Part shown: one piece after another, positions 1 to 11,205 of the stretch
Layout of the letters: each line of letters starts with the position of its first letter
Position numbering within the stretch: the first letter of the stretch is position 1
DNA from: Manis javanica
Lineage: Eukaryota; Chordata; Mammalia; Pholidota; Manidae
Direction of reading: 5' to 3'
Assembly (NCBI RefSeq): GCF_040802235.1
Contig: NC_133169.1
Span: forward strand, 44,399,034 to 44,463,033
DNA length: 64,000 nt
Notes under the pieces: model-generated
What the model saw: only the letters and a program-made list of their open reading frames with translations
Database searches by the model: none
Told to the model about the DNA's origin: nothing
Position numbers and translations under genes: made by a program

Positions 1-74
1 GGAAATTCAATACACAGAGATGTTTACATTTCTAAGTATATGGTACACAAAGAATTTTTTACTTTAAGACAAAT

Positions 75-430
75 ACCATATGATTTCACTTAAATGTGGA
101 ATTTAAAAACAAAGTAAAACACAAAGAACAACAGGCACAGACACTGAGAGTGACTGGTGGTTACCATGAAGGAGGGATTTGGGTGGGTAAAATAGGTAAA
201 GGAAATAAAAAGACACAAAATCTCAGTCATAATATAAATTAGTCATGAGGATGAGAGTACAGCATAGAGAATACAGTCAATGTTCCGTAACATCTTTCTA
301 TGTTGACATAAGTAACTACACTAATTGAGGTGAATATTTAATGTATATATATATAACTGTCAAATCGTTATGTTCTATACTTGGGTTCTTGTACTGACAC
401 TATGTACATTCAACTCAAATTTCAATTTCA
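75..430 (+). mobile_element. L1 3' end fragment (3' UTR)
   Basis: The stretch has the usual order of an L1 3' end: the 'atgatttcactt' block near 80, a 'gtggttaccatgaaggagg' block near 160, 'agtcataatataaattagtca' near 225 and the '..ctttctatgttgaca' block near 295. The same order recurs at 1690-2006 and 54935-55262, so all three are 3' ends of related old L1 families. It has no coding potential and is strongly 5' truncated. Confidence 0.75.
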
Positions 431-449
431 TTTCCAAAACAAAAATTAC

Positions 450-655
450 ATTCCAGAGTGAAGCAAGAGATTACAGGAAAGTCATAGTATAAATGAGATG
501 GAAAGAAAAAGGAAGATAGTAATAATAGTAATCACAGAACACTTACTGCTAAGTAATCTGTGTTTTTAACCTAGAGATGAGAACAAAGCTTTCTTTCATG
601 AAGTTCTTCAAATCTGCTGTAAACACAATTTAACCAAGATTCCCTCTGCACACAG
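450..655 (+). repeat. Block paralogous to 17680-17890
   Basis: Several motifs occur in the same order here and near 17.7 kb: 'agtaatcacaga' versus 'agtaaccacaga', 'gtgtttttaacct' versus 'gtgttttcaacct', and 'caatttaaccaa' versus 'cggtttaaccaa'. Both blocks then end in an acceptor-like pyrimidine tract and 'acagga.ttgag'. This could be a local segmental duplication in the receptor cluster or two copies of an unrecognised old repeat. Confidence 0.4.
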
Positions 656-836
656 GACTTGAGTCCCGCCTCCCGACGAGCAGAGCGCTGCTCAGGCCCG
701 TCACGTGCCGCCTCCTCTGAGCACGTGCATCGTCCACGCCTTCAGCTCAGAGACCCCGGGAGCACCACGCTCACTGCTCAGCAGCACCATGCTGCCTGCC
801 GGCAGCTCATGGGAGGTGATGGTCTCCGGAGCACAG
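656..836 (+). other. GC-rich exon-like island with splice-site-like borders
   Basis: This 181-base GC-rich island with several CpGs lies in very AT-rich surroundings. It is preceded by a good acceptor-like sequence (ttccctctgcacacag) and followed by a good donor-like sequence (cacag|gtaagg). Small open frames on both strands show no recognisable domain. It could be a non-coding exon of a receptor gene or lncRNA, a processed fragment, or chance. Function unknown. Confidence 0.3.
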
Positions 837-934
837 GTAAGGGAGGCCTGACTCAAGTGCAGGTGTGGATGCAAGAGTTGAATATTCTCGTCCTTAATCA
901 CTCTTTCTGTAGACTACAGTATGTATAAAAAACT

Positions 935-1105
935 ACATATATGTACATACATGTATCACATATACAAGCTGTATATGAATATATGATTATATATACCATA
1001 TATAAAACTGTATATAACTTCATATACTATACATATATATAATTTTATGAAGTGTTATATATATGCCATATATTCCTTATATGTATCTACATATACATAA
1101 ATACT
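935..1105. repeat. TA/TATA-rich low-complexity tract
   Basis: This is a degenerate run of tatat, catata and tgtata motifs, an old expanded AT microsatellite. Nothing is recognised from 1106 to 1689. Confidence 0.8.
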
Positions 1106-1689
1106 TCTGACACCAAAACTTACTTTACTGCAACCTCTGCATTATCAAACTTTTTTTATTTTTTATTTATACCTATTTTTTCTTTTGTATTTTATTACTC
1201 ATTTTTAATATCTACAGTATTTATACTTTAGTCAAATTGTGTAAATATAAATATATGTTTCTCTACATGTCTATATTATATGGAGAGAAATTAAGGAAAA
1301 TGTCTGGCAATCATTCATCTGAAAACTAAAAAAAAATAAAATGTTCATAAGGAAAATAGGTTTAGAATAAACTCTTCGTTCTCTAAGGTATTATGACATA
1401 GACGGTGATAGAGCGATTCCTTAGAGCCTATTTGCTTGGACTCATGTCCCAGACTTTCCACTGAGAAGCTGAAGGAATATGGATTTTTAAAAATTACTCT
1501 GAGCCTTCTCTTATTTTTTAATCACAGCTATTATGAGAATTATGTAAGTTAAAAATCTTTAAATAATGAAATGCCAAAAACTAACTACTGTAAAATACTT
1601 TCATAATGACTCGTTTAATATCCTTAAGTTTTAAGAGGAGGACATTAATGTTTGTACCTTTCCTGATACCCATCAGCTGAGGCCTTTGT

Positions 1690-2006
1690 AAGATCAATGG
1701 TATCATGCTAAGTGATGTATGTCAGAGAAAGACAGTTATCATATGATTTCATTTATATGTGGAAGCTAAAATACAAGCCAAATGAACAAGTAAAACAAAA
1801 CTCATAGATGCAGAGAACAGATTGGTGGTTAGCCATAGTAATAATAGTAATCAGAAGGGAAAGGGGTAGGAGGTGGACAGAAAGGGTAAAGGAAGTCAAT
1901 TGTATGTGGATGGATGGCAAGTAACCTTATGTAGTGATCTCTTTGCAGTGTATGCAAACACAGAATTATGAAGTTATACATCTGAAACTATGAAATAAAA
2001 AAAAGG
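1690..2006 (+). mobile_element. L1 3' end fragment with A-rich tail
   Basis: It begins in the ORF2 C-terminal/3' UTR junction type of sequence ('tgctaagtgatgtatgtcag', then 'atgatttcatttatatgtgg'). It continues through 'agattggtggttagccat' and ends in 'gaaataaaaaaaagg'. It is a 5'-truncated insertion. Confidence 0.75.
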
Positions 2007-2224
2007 AGCAGAGAGAAGAAGAAAGGGGCAGAGCTGGAATTTAAAAATCACATCTGTCTAATTTTGACACTCATAGTACAGCCTGTGACTAATCTACTTC
2101 CTCTTTTTTACTTAATATTTATATTGTCTATTCAATTTTAGCCAAACTGTAACTTCACTATTACAGGCATCCTTAGAGGAACCACTGACATTAGTTCAAG
2201 GATTTATTGGAAAACACTGTTTTA

Positions 2225-2600
2225 TTAAATTTTTCATTTTTAACCATCTTAAGTGTCAACTTAGTGGAATTTATTACATTCGTGATGCTATGGATCCTTG
2301 GCTAATAACTAATTCCAAACATTTTAATCATTCCAAATAGAAATTCTGTAACAATTAAAAAATCTGCATGTGTTCCTGGTAACCTTCAATCTACTTTTTG
2401 TCTCTGAGAGTTTGTCATTGCAGATGTTTCATACAAGTAGAATTATATAATTGCCATTTTGTATCTGGCTTATTTCATATTTTCAAAGATTATTCATGTT
2501 GTAACATGTGCAGAACTTTATTCCACCTTATGGCTGTATAATACACCTTTGCATAGAGGGTAACATCAGCATCCTGGTGGCATATGGGTACCTCCTATTT
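2225..2600 (-). mobile_element. Ancient L1 3' UTR fragment
   Basis: Read on the minus strand this is a diverged L1 3' region. On the plus strand the blocks 'accatcttaagtgtcaac', 'ccaaatagaaattctgtaac', 'ggtaaccttcaatctacttt' and 'tggcttatttcatattttc' keep the order of old L1M 3' UTRs. From 2601 to 3600 nothing is firmly recognised; 3520-3595 ('gattatgcaatgaaaccctc') resembles part of an old ERVL-type LTR. Confidence 0.55.
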
Positions 2601-3601
2601 GTCCCCCTTTAATGAATAAAATGCAACACCCATCTACAAACAAAAATGACTCCATGGGAGTTGTGGGATCAAGGAGCACATGCTTTGGGACTTGGAAAGA
2701 ATCTCATCCTCCTCTGAAGCAGGTAATAGACACACAAACCCCAGTGTGGGTGGTGAAACTGTCAGGAGCCGGTCAACTGGTCAGTCTGGGAGCAACTGGA
2801 GAGCACTGTTTGGGGAAAATCCCCCAAGATGAGGGGTCTTTGTACAAGTTCAAGTTTTACAGAAAAGAAGTTCCAACAGTCTGTTGGAGAAAAAAATATA
2901 CATATATATAAGGTTCTGTATGCATTGGTGTGGGTAAGGAAATTTGCCTCTCTCCCTGTAAAAGATGGTAGAGCTTAATTATAGGAGTCTTAGGAGCCTG
3001 GCCATGAGCTACTGTTAAAAACAGCTGCACTAGGCCTGCTGGTACGATCAGTGTCCCAACTATCAGCACACATCTCCCTCCACATTGTGGCAGTCTCTCC
3101 TTGTTTATCTTCCCAAGGGTGACAGCAAGAGTGAGCTTGGAAGATAGGAAGTATGTGCACAAAACAAGATGAAGTCTGCAGGCAGGGGGAAAACCAAACA
3201 TTTGAGCAGTATTAATACCTTTAGGAAATCACAAGAGGTTTGTCCGGTCTCCAGCAAGCTGTGTTGTGAGATAAGAAAAGACATAGAAGCTTAAGAATTG
3301 TGCCATAGAAATGAGCAGGTGTGGAGTAAGCATACTGTGATATAATGAGTTATAAGAAATACACATTTGGGCATTCATAGGACCAAATATATATTTCCCA
3401 GGTATATTTTGTCTTCATCCGCAGTTTCTGAAAACACAGCAGAGTCTTAAAGGTGAAACAGGTGTTTTGCTGTGTCAATGAGAGACTTTTGGACCCCCAC
3501 CCGAGGGCAGGGGCTGCACACTGAATCAGCCAATGATCAATAATTTAGTCAGTCATGATTATGCAATGAAACCCTCACAGAAAAACCCAAGAAAGGATAT
3601 C

Positions 3602-3916
3602 TGCGGGTAAAACTGCAATATTCCCAGAATCTCTCATCTGGCCTTAGTGTACCTCTATATTGATAGGTTTTTCCAAGAGGTGGAGAGAAGTAGTCCGTCT
3701 CCACATCAATAAGTAATTACAAGGGGGAGCAAGGGCATATCTGAATCAGAGAGGTTGATTGGGGTCCCTTTTACAACTGGGTCACAAGAGACATGGGAGA
3801 CCAGAAGAACACAACTGCTTGTGAGTAATAAACAGGTTTCTCCCATTTTATTTCTCCTTTTGACAGATTTCAGTTTCAAAGGTATTTTGCCCTGGGATTT
3901 TCCCCCAGAGATATAC
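3602..3916 (+). repeat. 5' LTR of endogenous retrovirus (serine-primer type)
   Basis: It aligns by eye over its whole length with 6977-7293 and with the solo copy at 12371-12661. Shared blocks are the start (tgcgggtaaaactg), 'cctctatattgatagg', 'gggtcacaagagacatgg' and the end region 'ttttgccctgggattttccc'. An AATAAA-type polyadenylation signal lies in 'gagtaataaacagg' near 3826. No clear 5-base duplication flanks the provirus. Confidence 0.8.
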
Positions 3917-3917
3917 C

Positions 3918-3935
3918 TGGCATAGTGGGCAGGAC
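3918..3935 (+). promoter_or_regulatory. Primer-binding site resembling tRNA-Ser
   Basis: The 18 bases tggcatagtgggcaggac, two bases after the LTR, match 15 of 18 of the complement of the 3' end of mammalian tRNA-Ser (AGA/CGA/TGA type, CCA included). Similarity continues into the next ten bases. This identifies the priming tRNA and confirms the LTR boundary. It is not a tRNA gene. Confidence 0.7.
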
Positions 3936-3939
3936 CTCT

Positions 3940-5570
3940 GAACCTGAAATCTGTATTCATGAGTGTGACCCTTGTGCAGGCTGGCCCTAGAGATGGTGGG
4001 GAAATAGCAGGAACCCTGCCATGGATGGTGGGGAGGCCCCAGTGGCTGCAGTGGTGGAGGTGGCAGCTTCACCCAGGAGCCCCCTGTCTGTGGGGCTTCC
4101 AGTAGGGGAACCCCTAAGTGGAGAACTCATCCAGGGTGAAGCACCTCCTTGGGGAAGGTGGAGATACCAGAAGCTGTGAAATTAGTCCTCTGTGAGATGG
4201 AAGACTGCTTAGAAGCCCTGAGTAGCCATACAGCCGCCAGAATTGCAGGATGTCTGATCCTTGAGAGAGCGGAAAGAGGTTTTGAGGAGAGAAAGAGACT
4301 TTGGAAGGAGAGATATACACATCAGCATCACTTGGAGGAGCTGGGCGATGACCTATGGGATGCCCTTAAGAAAGAGAGACAGTTATTGAGAAGACAGGTC
4401 ACGTTCCTGGAAGACAGATCAGCAACAGTGAGGGGGAGACATCAGAAGAATCTGCATTGCAGGAGGTCAGGGCGGAAGGAGAGGAAAGAACAGTGCCTTC
4501 AGCCCCAGACATGGTGGAGGATATGTTGAGAGCAGATGAAGGGTAGCGCTGAGGGCCGATCTGTTTCCGAGGCCACTGCCTGAGCAACCAACCTCTCGCT
4601 TATTTTGCAATTAATAAAATAAAAATGCAACAACCACGGGCTCCTCAGGGGCAGGAGCCACCCCCTCCCCAGGTTGTGGAGCACTTCATGATCTGCCTCT
4701 ATACCCAGGATGAGCTGGTGAATATGCACATCCAGTTTTGGCAGAAGCTGTTGGAACCTCTGCCTACATGGCTTCTGTATCTCTGGGATATGGGGATAGA
4801 AAACATTGTTGTATCAAATTCTGAAATGAGGAGACTGGCTTCCCTGATGATGTACCCTTATCTCTGGCAGTGGTTGCAAAGTGCCCATCACACCTCAGGA
4901 AATCAGGTGCTTATGATTGGCTGACAGCAGCCATCAGGGCAATTTGGCCTAATCAGGGTGATTTACTATACTTACCCACTAGCTGGAAAACATATGCAGA
5001 GCTCCAGCAGGTGTTATGGGATCTGGGCATGAAAAATATCATCTATAATATGGACGCCCCAGGGATGCAGTGAGGAGCTGTTCACTGTAGGAATGAGAAA
5101 TCTGGTGCTCCAGACAGCTCCCCATCTCTCTTGGGTCCCTAGTGAATATTCTTGGCCCCCACATAGGGTAACCCATAAGTGAGGCTACTCGTATTTTAGC
5201 AGATCTGGAGGAGGTTGAAACTATAAGAGAATGGAAGGAAATATAGGTTATGACTGAAAGGAGAGGTGCAAAGGACCGGAAAGGTCTCAAGGACCAGATG
5301 TGGGTTTATTTGATAAAGGCCAGGGTAGTGAAAGAGCCTATTGATGGGCAGCCCAATAGGATCTTGTTAGAACTGTGGCACCAGTTAAAGCCAGAGCAGC
5401 AGTTCCAGCTGCTGGTGTCCAGGACACAGAAACTGGAGTCAAGGCCCCATGTTCAGCCTGTGTCCCTGCAAGACTTCCTGGGGGACCATAATCAGGTTCC
5501 ACCTGGGTCCTTACCCCCACAGGAGGATAACTGGGCATCATGGTTAGACTGATGGAGGGTCAAGGCCCCT
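3940..5570 (+). pseudogene. Decayed gag region of endogenous retrovirus
   Basis: Between the primer site and the protease, open segments at 4149-4529, 4625-4924, 4870-5073 and 5250-5552 lie in shifting frames separated by stops and frameshifts. The predicted products are charged and helix-rich early on. The last segment is rich in proline, glutamine and leucine, as expected before a protease. No zinc knuckle was seen. The call rests on position in the provirus rather than a diagnostic motif. Coding capacity is lost. Confidence 0.6.
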
Positions 5571-5614
5571 TGTTGGGGGATGTTTTGGGGATCAGAGGCC
5601 ACATGTAGAATTAG

Positions 5615-5730
5615 CAATTCATTGGTTACCTGTGAATGTATGTGTCCTGGTCCTGGTGGACACAGGAGCTGAGTGTTCTCTGATTTATGACAACCCTGAG
5701 CATTTTCCAGGACCCCTGCTGTGACTAATG
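5615..5730 (+). pseudogene. Retroviral aspartic protease remnant
   Basis: A short in-frame stretch near 5627-5713 carries the retropepsin active-site pattern LVDTGAE followed by a hydrophobic/serine stretch (CSLIY). The catalytic aspartate is present, but the frame is interrupted soon after and the flap and C-terminal regions are not recognisable. It lies between the gag-like region and reverse transcriptase, in normal retroviral order. Confidence 0.7.
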
Positions 5731-5989
5731 ACTATGGGGGTAAGGCAATTAGAGTGAAGAAATCCCAAATCCCACTGGGGATAGGGTATTTACTGACAAA
5801 GGAGTACACTGAGTATATTTCTCCCATCCCTGAATATATTTGGGTGGTAGATATCTTGCAGTACCTGTGGTTACAGACCACTGTAGGTGAGTTCAGACTG
5901 AGGGTATGTGTGGTAAAGGCAGTTCTGAGGGGACATGCTAAGTACCTGCCTGTACCTCGGTGAGTGACAAATACAAGCAGTATAAATTG

Positions 5990-6783
5990 CCTGGGGCACA
6001 AGGAAATTGGATAAACTCTACAGGAGTTGGAGAAGGTGGGCATCATAAAGCCCACAAATAGTCCTTTTAATTCCCCAATGTGTCTGTGAAAAAGCCAGAT
6101 GGTTCCTGGCATATGACAGTGGACTACAGGGAATTTAATAAAGTCACACCCCTTTTGCATGCTGCTGTCCCCTCTATAGCAGCTATTATGGACACACTCA
6201 GTCATGAACTGGGGATGTATCATTATACTGCAGACCTTGGTCACGCTTTCTTCTCCACTGACATTGCACAGGAAAGTCAGGAACAGTTTCCCTTCCTGTG
6301 GGAATAACGGCAGCGGACACTCACTGTCCTTCCTCAGGAATACCTCCACAGTCCCACCATTTGTCATGGACTTGGAGCCAAAGATTTGGCCACATGGAAG
6401 AAATCAAAAACAGTATGTCTGTATCACTGCATTGATGACATTTTGCTCACATCTGATTCTCTTGCAGATTTAGAAGGGGCAGTTCCTAGACAGCTGCAAC
6501 CACTACAGGAGAAAGGATGGGCTGTGAACAACATCAAGGTTCAGGGAGCTGGTTTGTCTGTAAAGTTCTTGGGGGTCATCTGGTTGGGTAAAACTAAAGT
6601 TATCCCAGAAAGAGTCATAGACAATGTCCAGGCCTTCCTTACCCCTACCACTGTGGCAATATTACAAGAGTTTTGGGATCTTTTGGCTACTGGATGGAGA
6701 ATGTTTGTCCTGCCCCCTGGCTGTAACTGCCATGTGATGATTGCTTTAAACTATCTATTCAACTACTGGCCACCTGTGGAATG
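5990..6783 (+). pseudogene. Retroviral reverse transcriptase remnant, C-terminally truncated
   Basis: Two open segments (6080-6307 and 6386-6784, interrupted by a stop at 6305-6307 and frame changes) contain reverse transcriptase landmarks. They are KPDGSWHMTVDYREFNK, the AFFSTDIA motif and an active-site region reading CIDDIL, where families normally have an aromatic residue before IDD, so this position is substituted. The thumb-side KFLGVIW block follows. The product then stops; RNase H, integrase and env are missing before the 3' LTR, so a large internal deletion has occurred. With the serine primer site, this fits a class III (ERVL/HERV-S-like) relative, although class assignment by eye is uncertain. 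Confidence 0.8.
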
Positions 6784-6961
6784 AGTGAACTATGGACTTA
6801 TCTGCATAGGACTTTAAACCTAGCTGAATTCTCTGGCTTGAGAATTATCACGATTTTATTGTTGCTATTATATGTTATTAGTCTGGTCACAATGCTCCAG
6901 TTTTCTCACACAGGAGCCATTGCAGAAGATGGGTAACAAGTAGATTGTAAATCAAAATATC

Positions 6962-6976
6962 TAGAGGGGTGGGCTC
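6962..6976 (+). promoter_or_regulatory. Polypurine-tract-like sequence before 3' LTR
   Basis: The purine-rich tagaggggtggg lies immediately upstream of the 3' LTR, where the plus-strand primer is expected. It is short and imperfect. Confidence 0.45.
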
Positions 6977-7293
6977 TGTGTAAAATTGCAAGATTTCTAG
7001 AATCTCTCACCTGGCCTTAGTGCATCTCTGTATCAATAGGTATTTCCAAATAGTGGAGAGAAGTAGTCCATCTCAATATTACTTGTGTAATTACTTGTAT
7101 GAGCCAGGACTTATCTGGATGAGAAGTTGGGTGGGGTCCCTTCTTCTGCAGCTGGGTCACAAGAGACACAGGAGAGGAGAGGTGGACTGCTTGTAAGAAA
7201 TAAATGGGTTTCTCCCACTTTATTTCTCCCTTTGACTGATTTAAGTTTCAAAGGTGTTTTGCCCCGGGACTTCCCCCCAGCCCCCGAGTTACA
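6977..7293 (+). repeat. 3' LTR of endogenous retrovirus
   Basis: This copy matches the 5' LTR (3602-3916): 'ctctcacctggccttagtgc', 'gtatcaataggtatttcc', 'gggtcacaagagacacagg', 'tttatttctccctttgactg' and 'ttttgccccgggac'. A polyadenylation signal lies in 'agaaataaatggg' near 7200. It is diverged from its partner by many substitutions and small indels, so the insertion is old. Nothing is recognised from 7294 to 7664. Confidence 0.8.
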
Positions 7294-7664
7294 GTCCCAT
7301 AAGGCTATATGGGTTCTGTTCATTCTCATTTAGTCAAATTTCTTCCCATCATATTGGGCAACTTATATTGTTTTCCTTCAAGTTCAATGGTTGTTTTTTT
7401 GTGTCCTCTACTCTTGAAACAATCCCTGGGATTTATTTAATTTGTATGGTTTTCTGTTTTAGAATTGTTATTTGATTCTCCTTTATATCTTCTATTTATT
7501 GAGAGTTCAACTAAGTTCTGAGTCTTATTTTTTACCTTACAAAATTCTCGCCGTATGTGAAGAAAGTAACTATCCCCATAGAATGATATTGAAATACATT
7601 GACAATATTACCTATGATGCACTTTAATCACTCTGAGTTATTTAATAATTGGAAATTTTTACCT

Positions 7665-8310
7665 CTTTAACTTTCAAGTATTTTTCCCATCCCACAACCC
7701 CCTACACCATTGCAATCATGTTTGTTCTGTGTGTTTATGAGTCTATTTCTGTTTCATTTGTTTTATTTGCTTTATTTTTTAGGTTCCATTTTAAGTGAAA
7801 TCAGACCATATGTTTCTTTTCCTGTCTGACCTATTTTTTGTAGCATAACACCCTCTGGGCTCATCCATGTTGCTGCAAATATGTTTTCATGACTAATATT
7901 CCTTTGTATTTATGTACCATAGCTTATTTATCCATTCCTCTGTCAATGGACATGATAGCTGCTTCCATGTCCTGGCTATTATACATAATGCTTCAGTAAA
8001 CAATGGGATGCCTATATCTTTCAGATTACTGACACATTTTTCTTCAGGTAAATTCCCAGAACTGGTATTTTGGGGTCATATGGTATTTCTGTTTTTACTT
8101 TTCTGAGAAACCTCCATACCTTTCCATACTGGTTACACCAGCAGTTTACAGTTTTTCTTTTTCTCCCTATTCTTGCCAAAATCTGCTCTTTCTTGTCTTG
8201 TTAATATCAGCCACTCTGGTGCGAGTTGATATCTCACTGCGGTTATGTTTCACATTTCCCTGGTCATTAGTGGCATTGATCATCTTTTTTGTGTCTATTG
8301 TTCATCTACA
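7665..8310 (-). mobile_element. L1 3' end fragment (ORF2 C-terminus and 3' UTR)
   Basis: The plus strand shows the complement of an L1 ORF2 end: 'taccatagcttatttatcc' near 7915, 'tgcttccatgtcctggctat' near 7962, 'atggtatttctgtttttac' near 8080 and 'ttgatatctcactgcggt' near 8226. It is 5' truncated and frames are broken. The sequence from 8311 to 8917 is unassigned. Confidence 0.8.
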
Positions 8311-8917
8311 CATCTGCTGCTCTAGGAATTTTAGTTATGTTGTTCGATCCTAATTGTTTCTGTTAAAGGTAACTTGTTCACAGATATTAAGTACTATGGC
8401 AGAGCCACCATCCTGTCCCGTTGGCTTATGCACCAGGTGATTCTATATCAAAGAGTTTGAAAAACTTGGAAAAAACAAAATAAAGTCCCATAAAAAGGTC
8501 ATATGAAACCAAGATGGTGGTATAGAACTAAAACCTGATAATTTGTGTAGCCTCTACGTGGTTATCCAAAGTCAAAAATATAAGAAAATATTTGTAAAGA
8601 AAAAAATGCATAAAGAACACTTCTCTTGGAGATATTAAGACTGATCATTATACTTCATCATGAATAAATTCTAATCAGCTGAAACCAATAAAGAACTATA
8701 GGTATATTCTTCTTTTTTATTGACCACAAAACTCAATCTCTTCCACCACCAAACTGAAGTTCTTTCCTGGTCAAAAGCAATAAGATTTAATTGACACTCT
8801 GTAAAAGAATATTTATCCAAAGTGACAATTAATCACCATGACCGCTGTGAACATCCCTTAGTGTTCTTCATCAACTAACTACTCAGTGATATTTTCATTT
8901 TTTTCATTGACATTATG

Positions 8918-9240
8918 GATATAATTGTATTCACTAAAAATTCATATGTTAAAGCCTAACCTCTAGTATGACCAGTATTATTATCAAAAGGAAGATTTAA
9001 AAGCAGACACACACACACACAGAGCACCACATGAGAATAAGGGCAGTGATGGGGGTTATGCAGCAGAGACCAGGGAATGCCAAAGTTTGTCAGAAAGGCA
9101 GCAGAATCTAGCAGAGAATCATAGAACAGATTCTCTTCACAGCCTTAGGAAAGAGCCAAGCCTGCCTGCACTTTGACATCTGACCTCTAGGCTTCTGACC
9201 TGGAAACAATATATTTTTATTGGGACTTGTTGTGTTAGGT
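8918..9240 (+). mobile_element. MaLR (MLT1-like) LTR
   Basis: Landmarks of this old LTR group appear in order: 'aaaattcatatgttaaagcc', a short (CA)n near 9007-9021 leading to 'agagcaccacatgagaa', 'gccaagcctgcctgcacttt' and 'gacctctaggcttctgacct'. Diverged. From 9241 to 10269 I see only AT-rich unassigned sequence. Confidence 0.6.
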
Positions 9241-10269
9241 ATGATTTTATATGAACGGATTTCTTTCTCCTTTGTTCTTGAATATGTGTAAATACTGTTA
9301 GGAATTAATGAGGCAAAGGTGTATACTAGTTTATAAAATAGAAGGTTTAAGGAAAATACACTGTTATGAAAGACAAGGAAATGTTTATACTGGTTCTTAG
9401 GTCACAAGTTTGGATGGAGGACTATGCTATACACCCTAATAAGCTTAAATAAATTTAAAGTTAATATTGGTAAATATGTATGTTAATACTAATTTGTATT
9501 ATTTAATACAATGAATGATAGATAGGATTAAGTTTTCATAATGTCAGACATGACCCATCACTCAGAAAAAATATATAGATTTGATAATGTATCTGAGAAG
9601 ATAAGAATCAACTTGCAGCCAGCAGCAAGGTGTTATAATCTGAAAATGTTCCACTCAGCAAGGAGTTGCTGATATAATGAGAGACTCAGCCAAAGGTACA
9701 TGGTACCTTCCACAAACAATGGAAAGTTGATTTACCTTATTAATAAGTAGATTAAAACCACTGCTCTTTTGTTCTCATTTGTGGATATAATTTTTGCCAT
9801 TTTCCAGATACATGACATTATTATCTTGATTATATATGATTCTTAGATCATTATTTTATTTCATTTTAAAAATTTCCAAGTAATTGAATTTCTATAATTG
9901 TATATCATAGTATTTATTATTTTTTATTTCATTGCATAAAATCAGGTAATATGGCCATTAAGCTAACTCCATGTTGAAATTGTTGAGATTTCCTTTTGTA
10001 TATTATTTATTTTGTTAAATATTGCTGAATTACAAACACAACCTAAAATGATTCTTAACAAATTATTTGAATTATATCCATTGATTAAAAATCCTTACCC
10101 ATTTTTTTTAGAAAATTGAAAGGGTGATATAAAACACAAAAAGAGTCAAATCGCAATTCCAGTACATGTAACTCAAGAGTTGGCAGTCTAATGGGTAAAA
10201 CAGAAAAATAGTGGATTTTCCAAAAGTTTAAATCTTACCAAGACCTTCGGATAAACCTGAAAAGAATCT

Positions 10270-11205
10270 TTATAATTTTCCTGTATAAAACTTTCTTGAT
10301 ACAATTTTCCTCACAGCATCCTTTACCTGTTTGTTTCTAAGACTGTAGATTATAGGATTCAAGAGTGGAGGAACTATGCTATAAAATACAGAAAAAATCA
10401 TGTCCAGAATTGTATCAGAGGATGCTGAAGGCCTTACGTAAACATAGCTGCCAAAACTGAGGAAAATGGACACCACCAGGATGTGAGGGACACACGTGGA
10501 AAAGGCCTTTCCTCGCTCTCTGCTTTGAAACTTGAGCACAGTAGAAAATATGCAACTATATGACATGGTAATGAAAATAAAACAGCCACCACCAATCCCC
10601 ATGGCAGAAATAAGAATTAAGAGCTCATTGCTGAAGGTGTCAGAGCAGGAGATCTGCAGCAGAGAGGGGATGTCACAGAAGAACTGACGGACCACGTTGG
10701 ACCGACAGAAGGACAGCCGGAATGTGTTCCCTGTGTGCACACCTGCGTAGATCAGACCACTGAGCAGGGAGACCAGTGTCATCTGGATACAGATTCTTTG
10801 GTTCATGATGATGGGGTAGTGGAGGGGCTGGCAGATGGCCACATAGCGGTCACGGGCCATGATGGTGAGGAACAGAAGCTCTGTAACAGCAAGCCAAAGC
10901 ACCAGGAAGATCTGAGCTGCACAGCCAGCCACTGAAATGGCCCTGTTGTCAGTGAGGGAGTTGACACATGCATTGGGCACAGTGACAGAAACGTAGCACA
11001 TGTCTAAGATGGACAGATTCCTGAGGAAGAAGTACATAGGGGTGTGAAGGTTCTGGTCCAGAGTGGTGGCAGTGACGATGATGAGATTTCCTAACAGGGT
11101 GGCCAAGTACATCAGTAGAAATAACAGGGCATGTAGGACCCTTAACTCCAGCATCTCAGCAAAGCCCATGAGAAGAAATTCAGTCACCATGGTGGAATTG
11201 GCCAT
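10270..11205 (-). CDS. Olfactory receptor, family 14-like, apparently intact
   Basis: An odorant-detecting class A GPCR expected in the ciliary membrane of olfactory neurons, coupling to Golf and adenylate cyclase. The 311-residue frame is complete and of normal length. Visible marks are an N-glycosylation site at Asn3 (NST), GN at 39-40 in TM1, PMYFF at 56-60 entering TM2, Cys95 and Cys177 for the conserved disulfide, and MARDRYVAIC at 116-125 ending TM3. Also present are KAFSTC at 233-238 entering TM6 and NPIIY at 283-287 in TM7. The frame extends 54 codons upstream to 11367, but I chose the ATG at 11203-11205 because MANST..TEF is the usual start for this family. A pyrimidine-rich tract ending in CAG lies just before it (11217-11240, minus strand), so the upstream codons are probably intronic. 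Family 14 is judged from the overall sequence; the ortholog is not resolved. Confidence 0.9.
   Translation of the reverse strand: MANSTMVTEFLLMGFAEMLELRVLHALLFLLMYLATLLGNLIIVTATTLDQNLHTPMYFFLRNLSILDMCYVSVTVPNACVNSLTDNRAISVAGCAAQIFLVLWLAVTELLFLTIMARDRYVAICQPLHYPIIMNQRICIQMTLVSLLSGLIYAGVHTGNTFRLSFCRSNVVRQFFCDIPSLLQISCSDTFSNELLILISAMGIGGGCFIFITMSYSCIFSTVLKFQSRERGKAFSTCVPHILVVSIFLSFGSYVYVRPSASSDTILDMIFSVFYSIVPPLLNPIIYSLRNKQVKDAVRKIVSRKFYTGKL

Noticed and set aside
659..928. 89-residue open frame over the GC-rich island
   Set aside because: It has no recognisable domain and runs past the donor-like site; the island is more plausible as a non-coding exon or chance.
3918..3945. tRNA-like sequence
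   Set aside because: Only the 3' end of tRNA-Ser is matched, in complement and right after an LTR: a retroviral primer site, not a tRNA gene.
5732..6367. 211-residue minus-strand open frame
   Set aside because: It is antisense to the protease/reverse transcriptase remnant and has no domain of its own.
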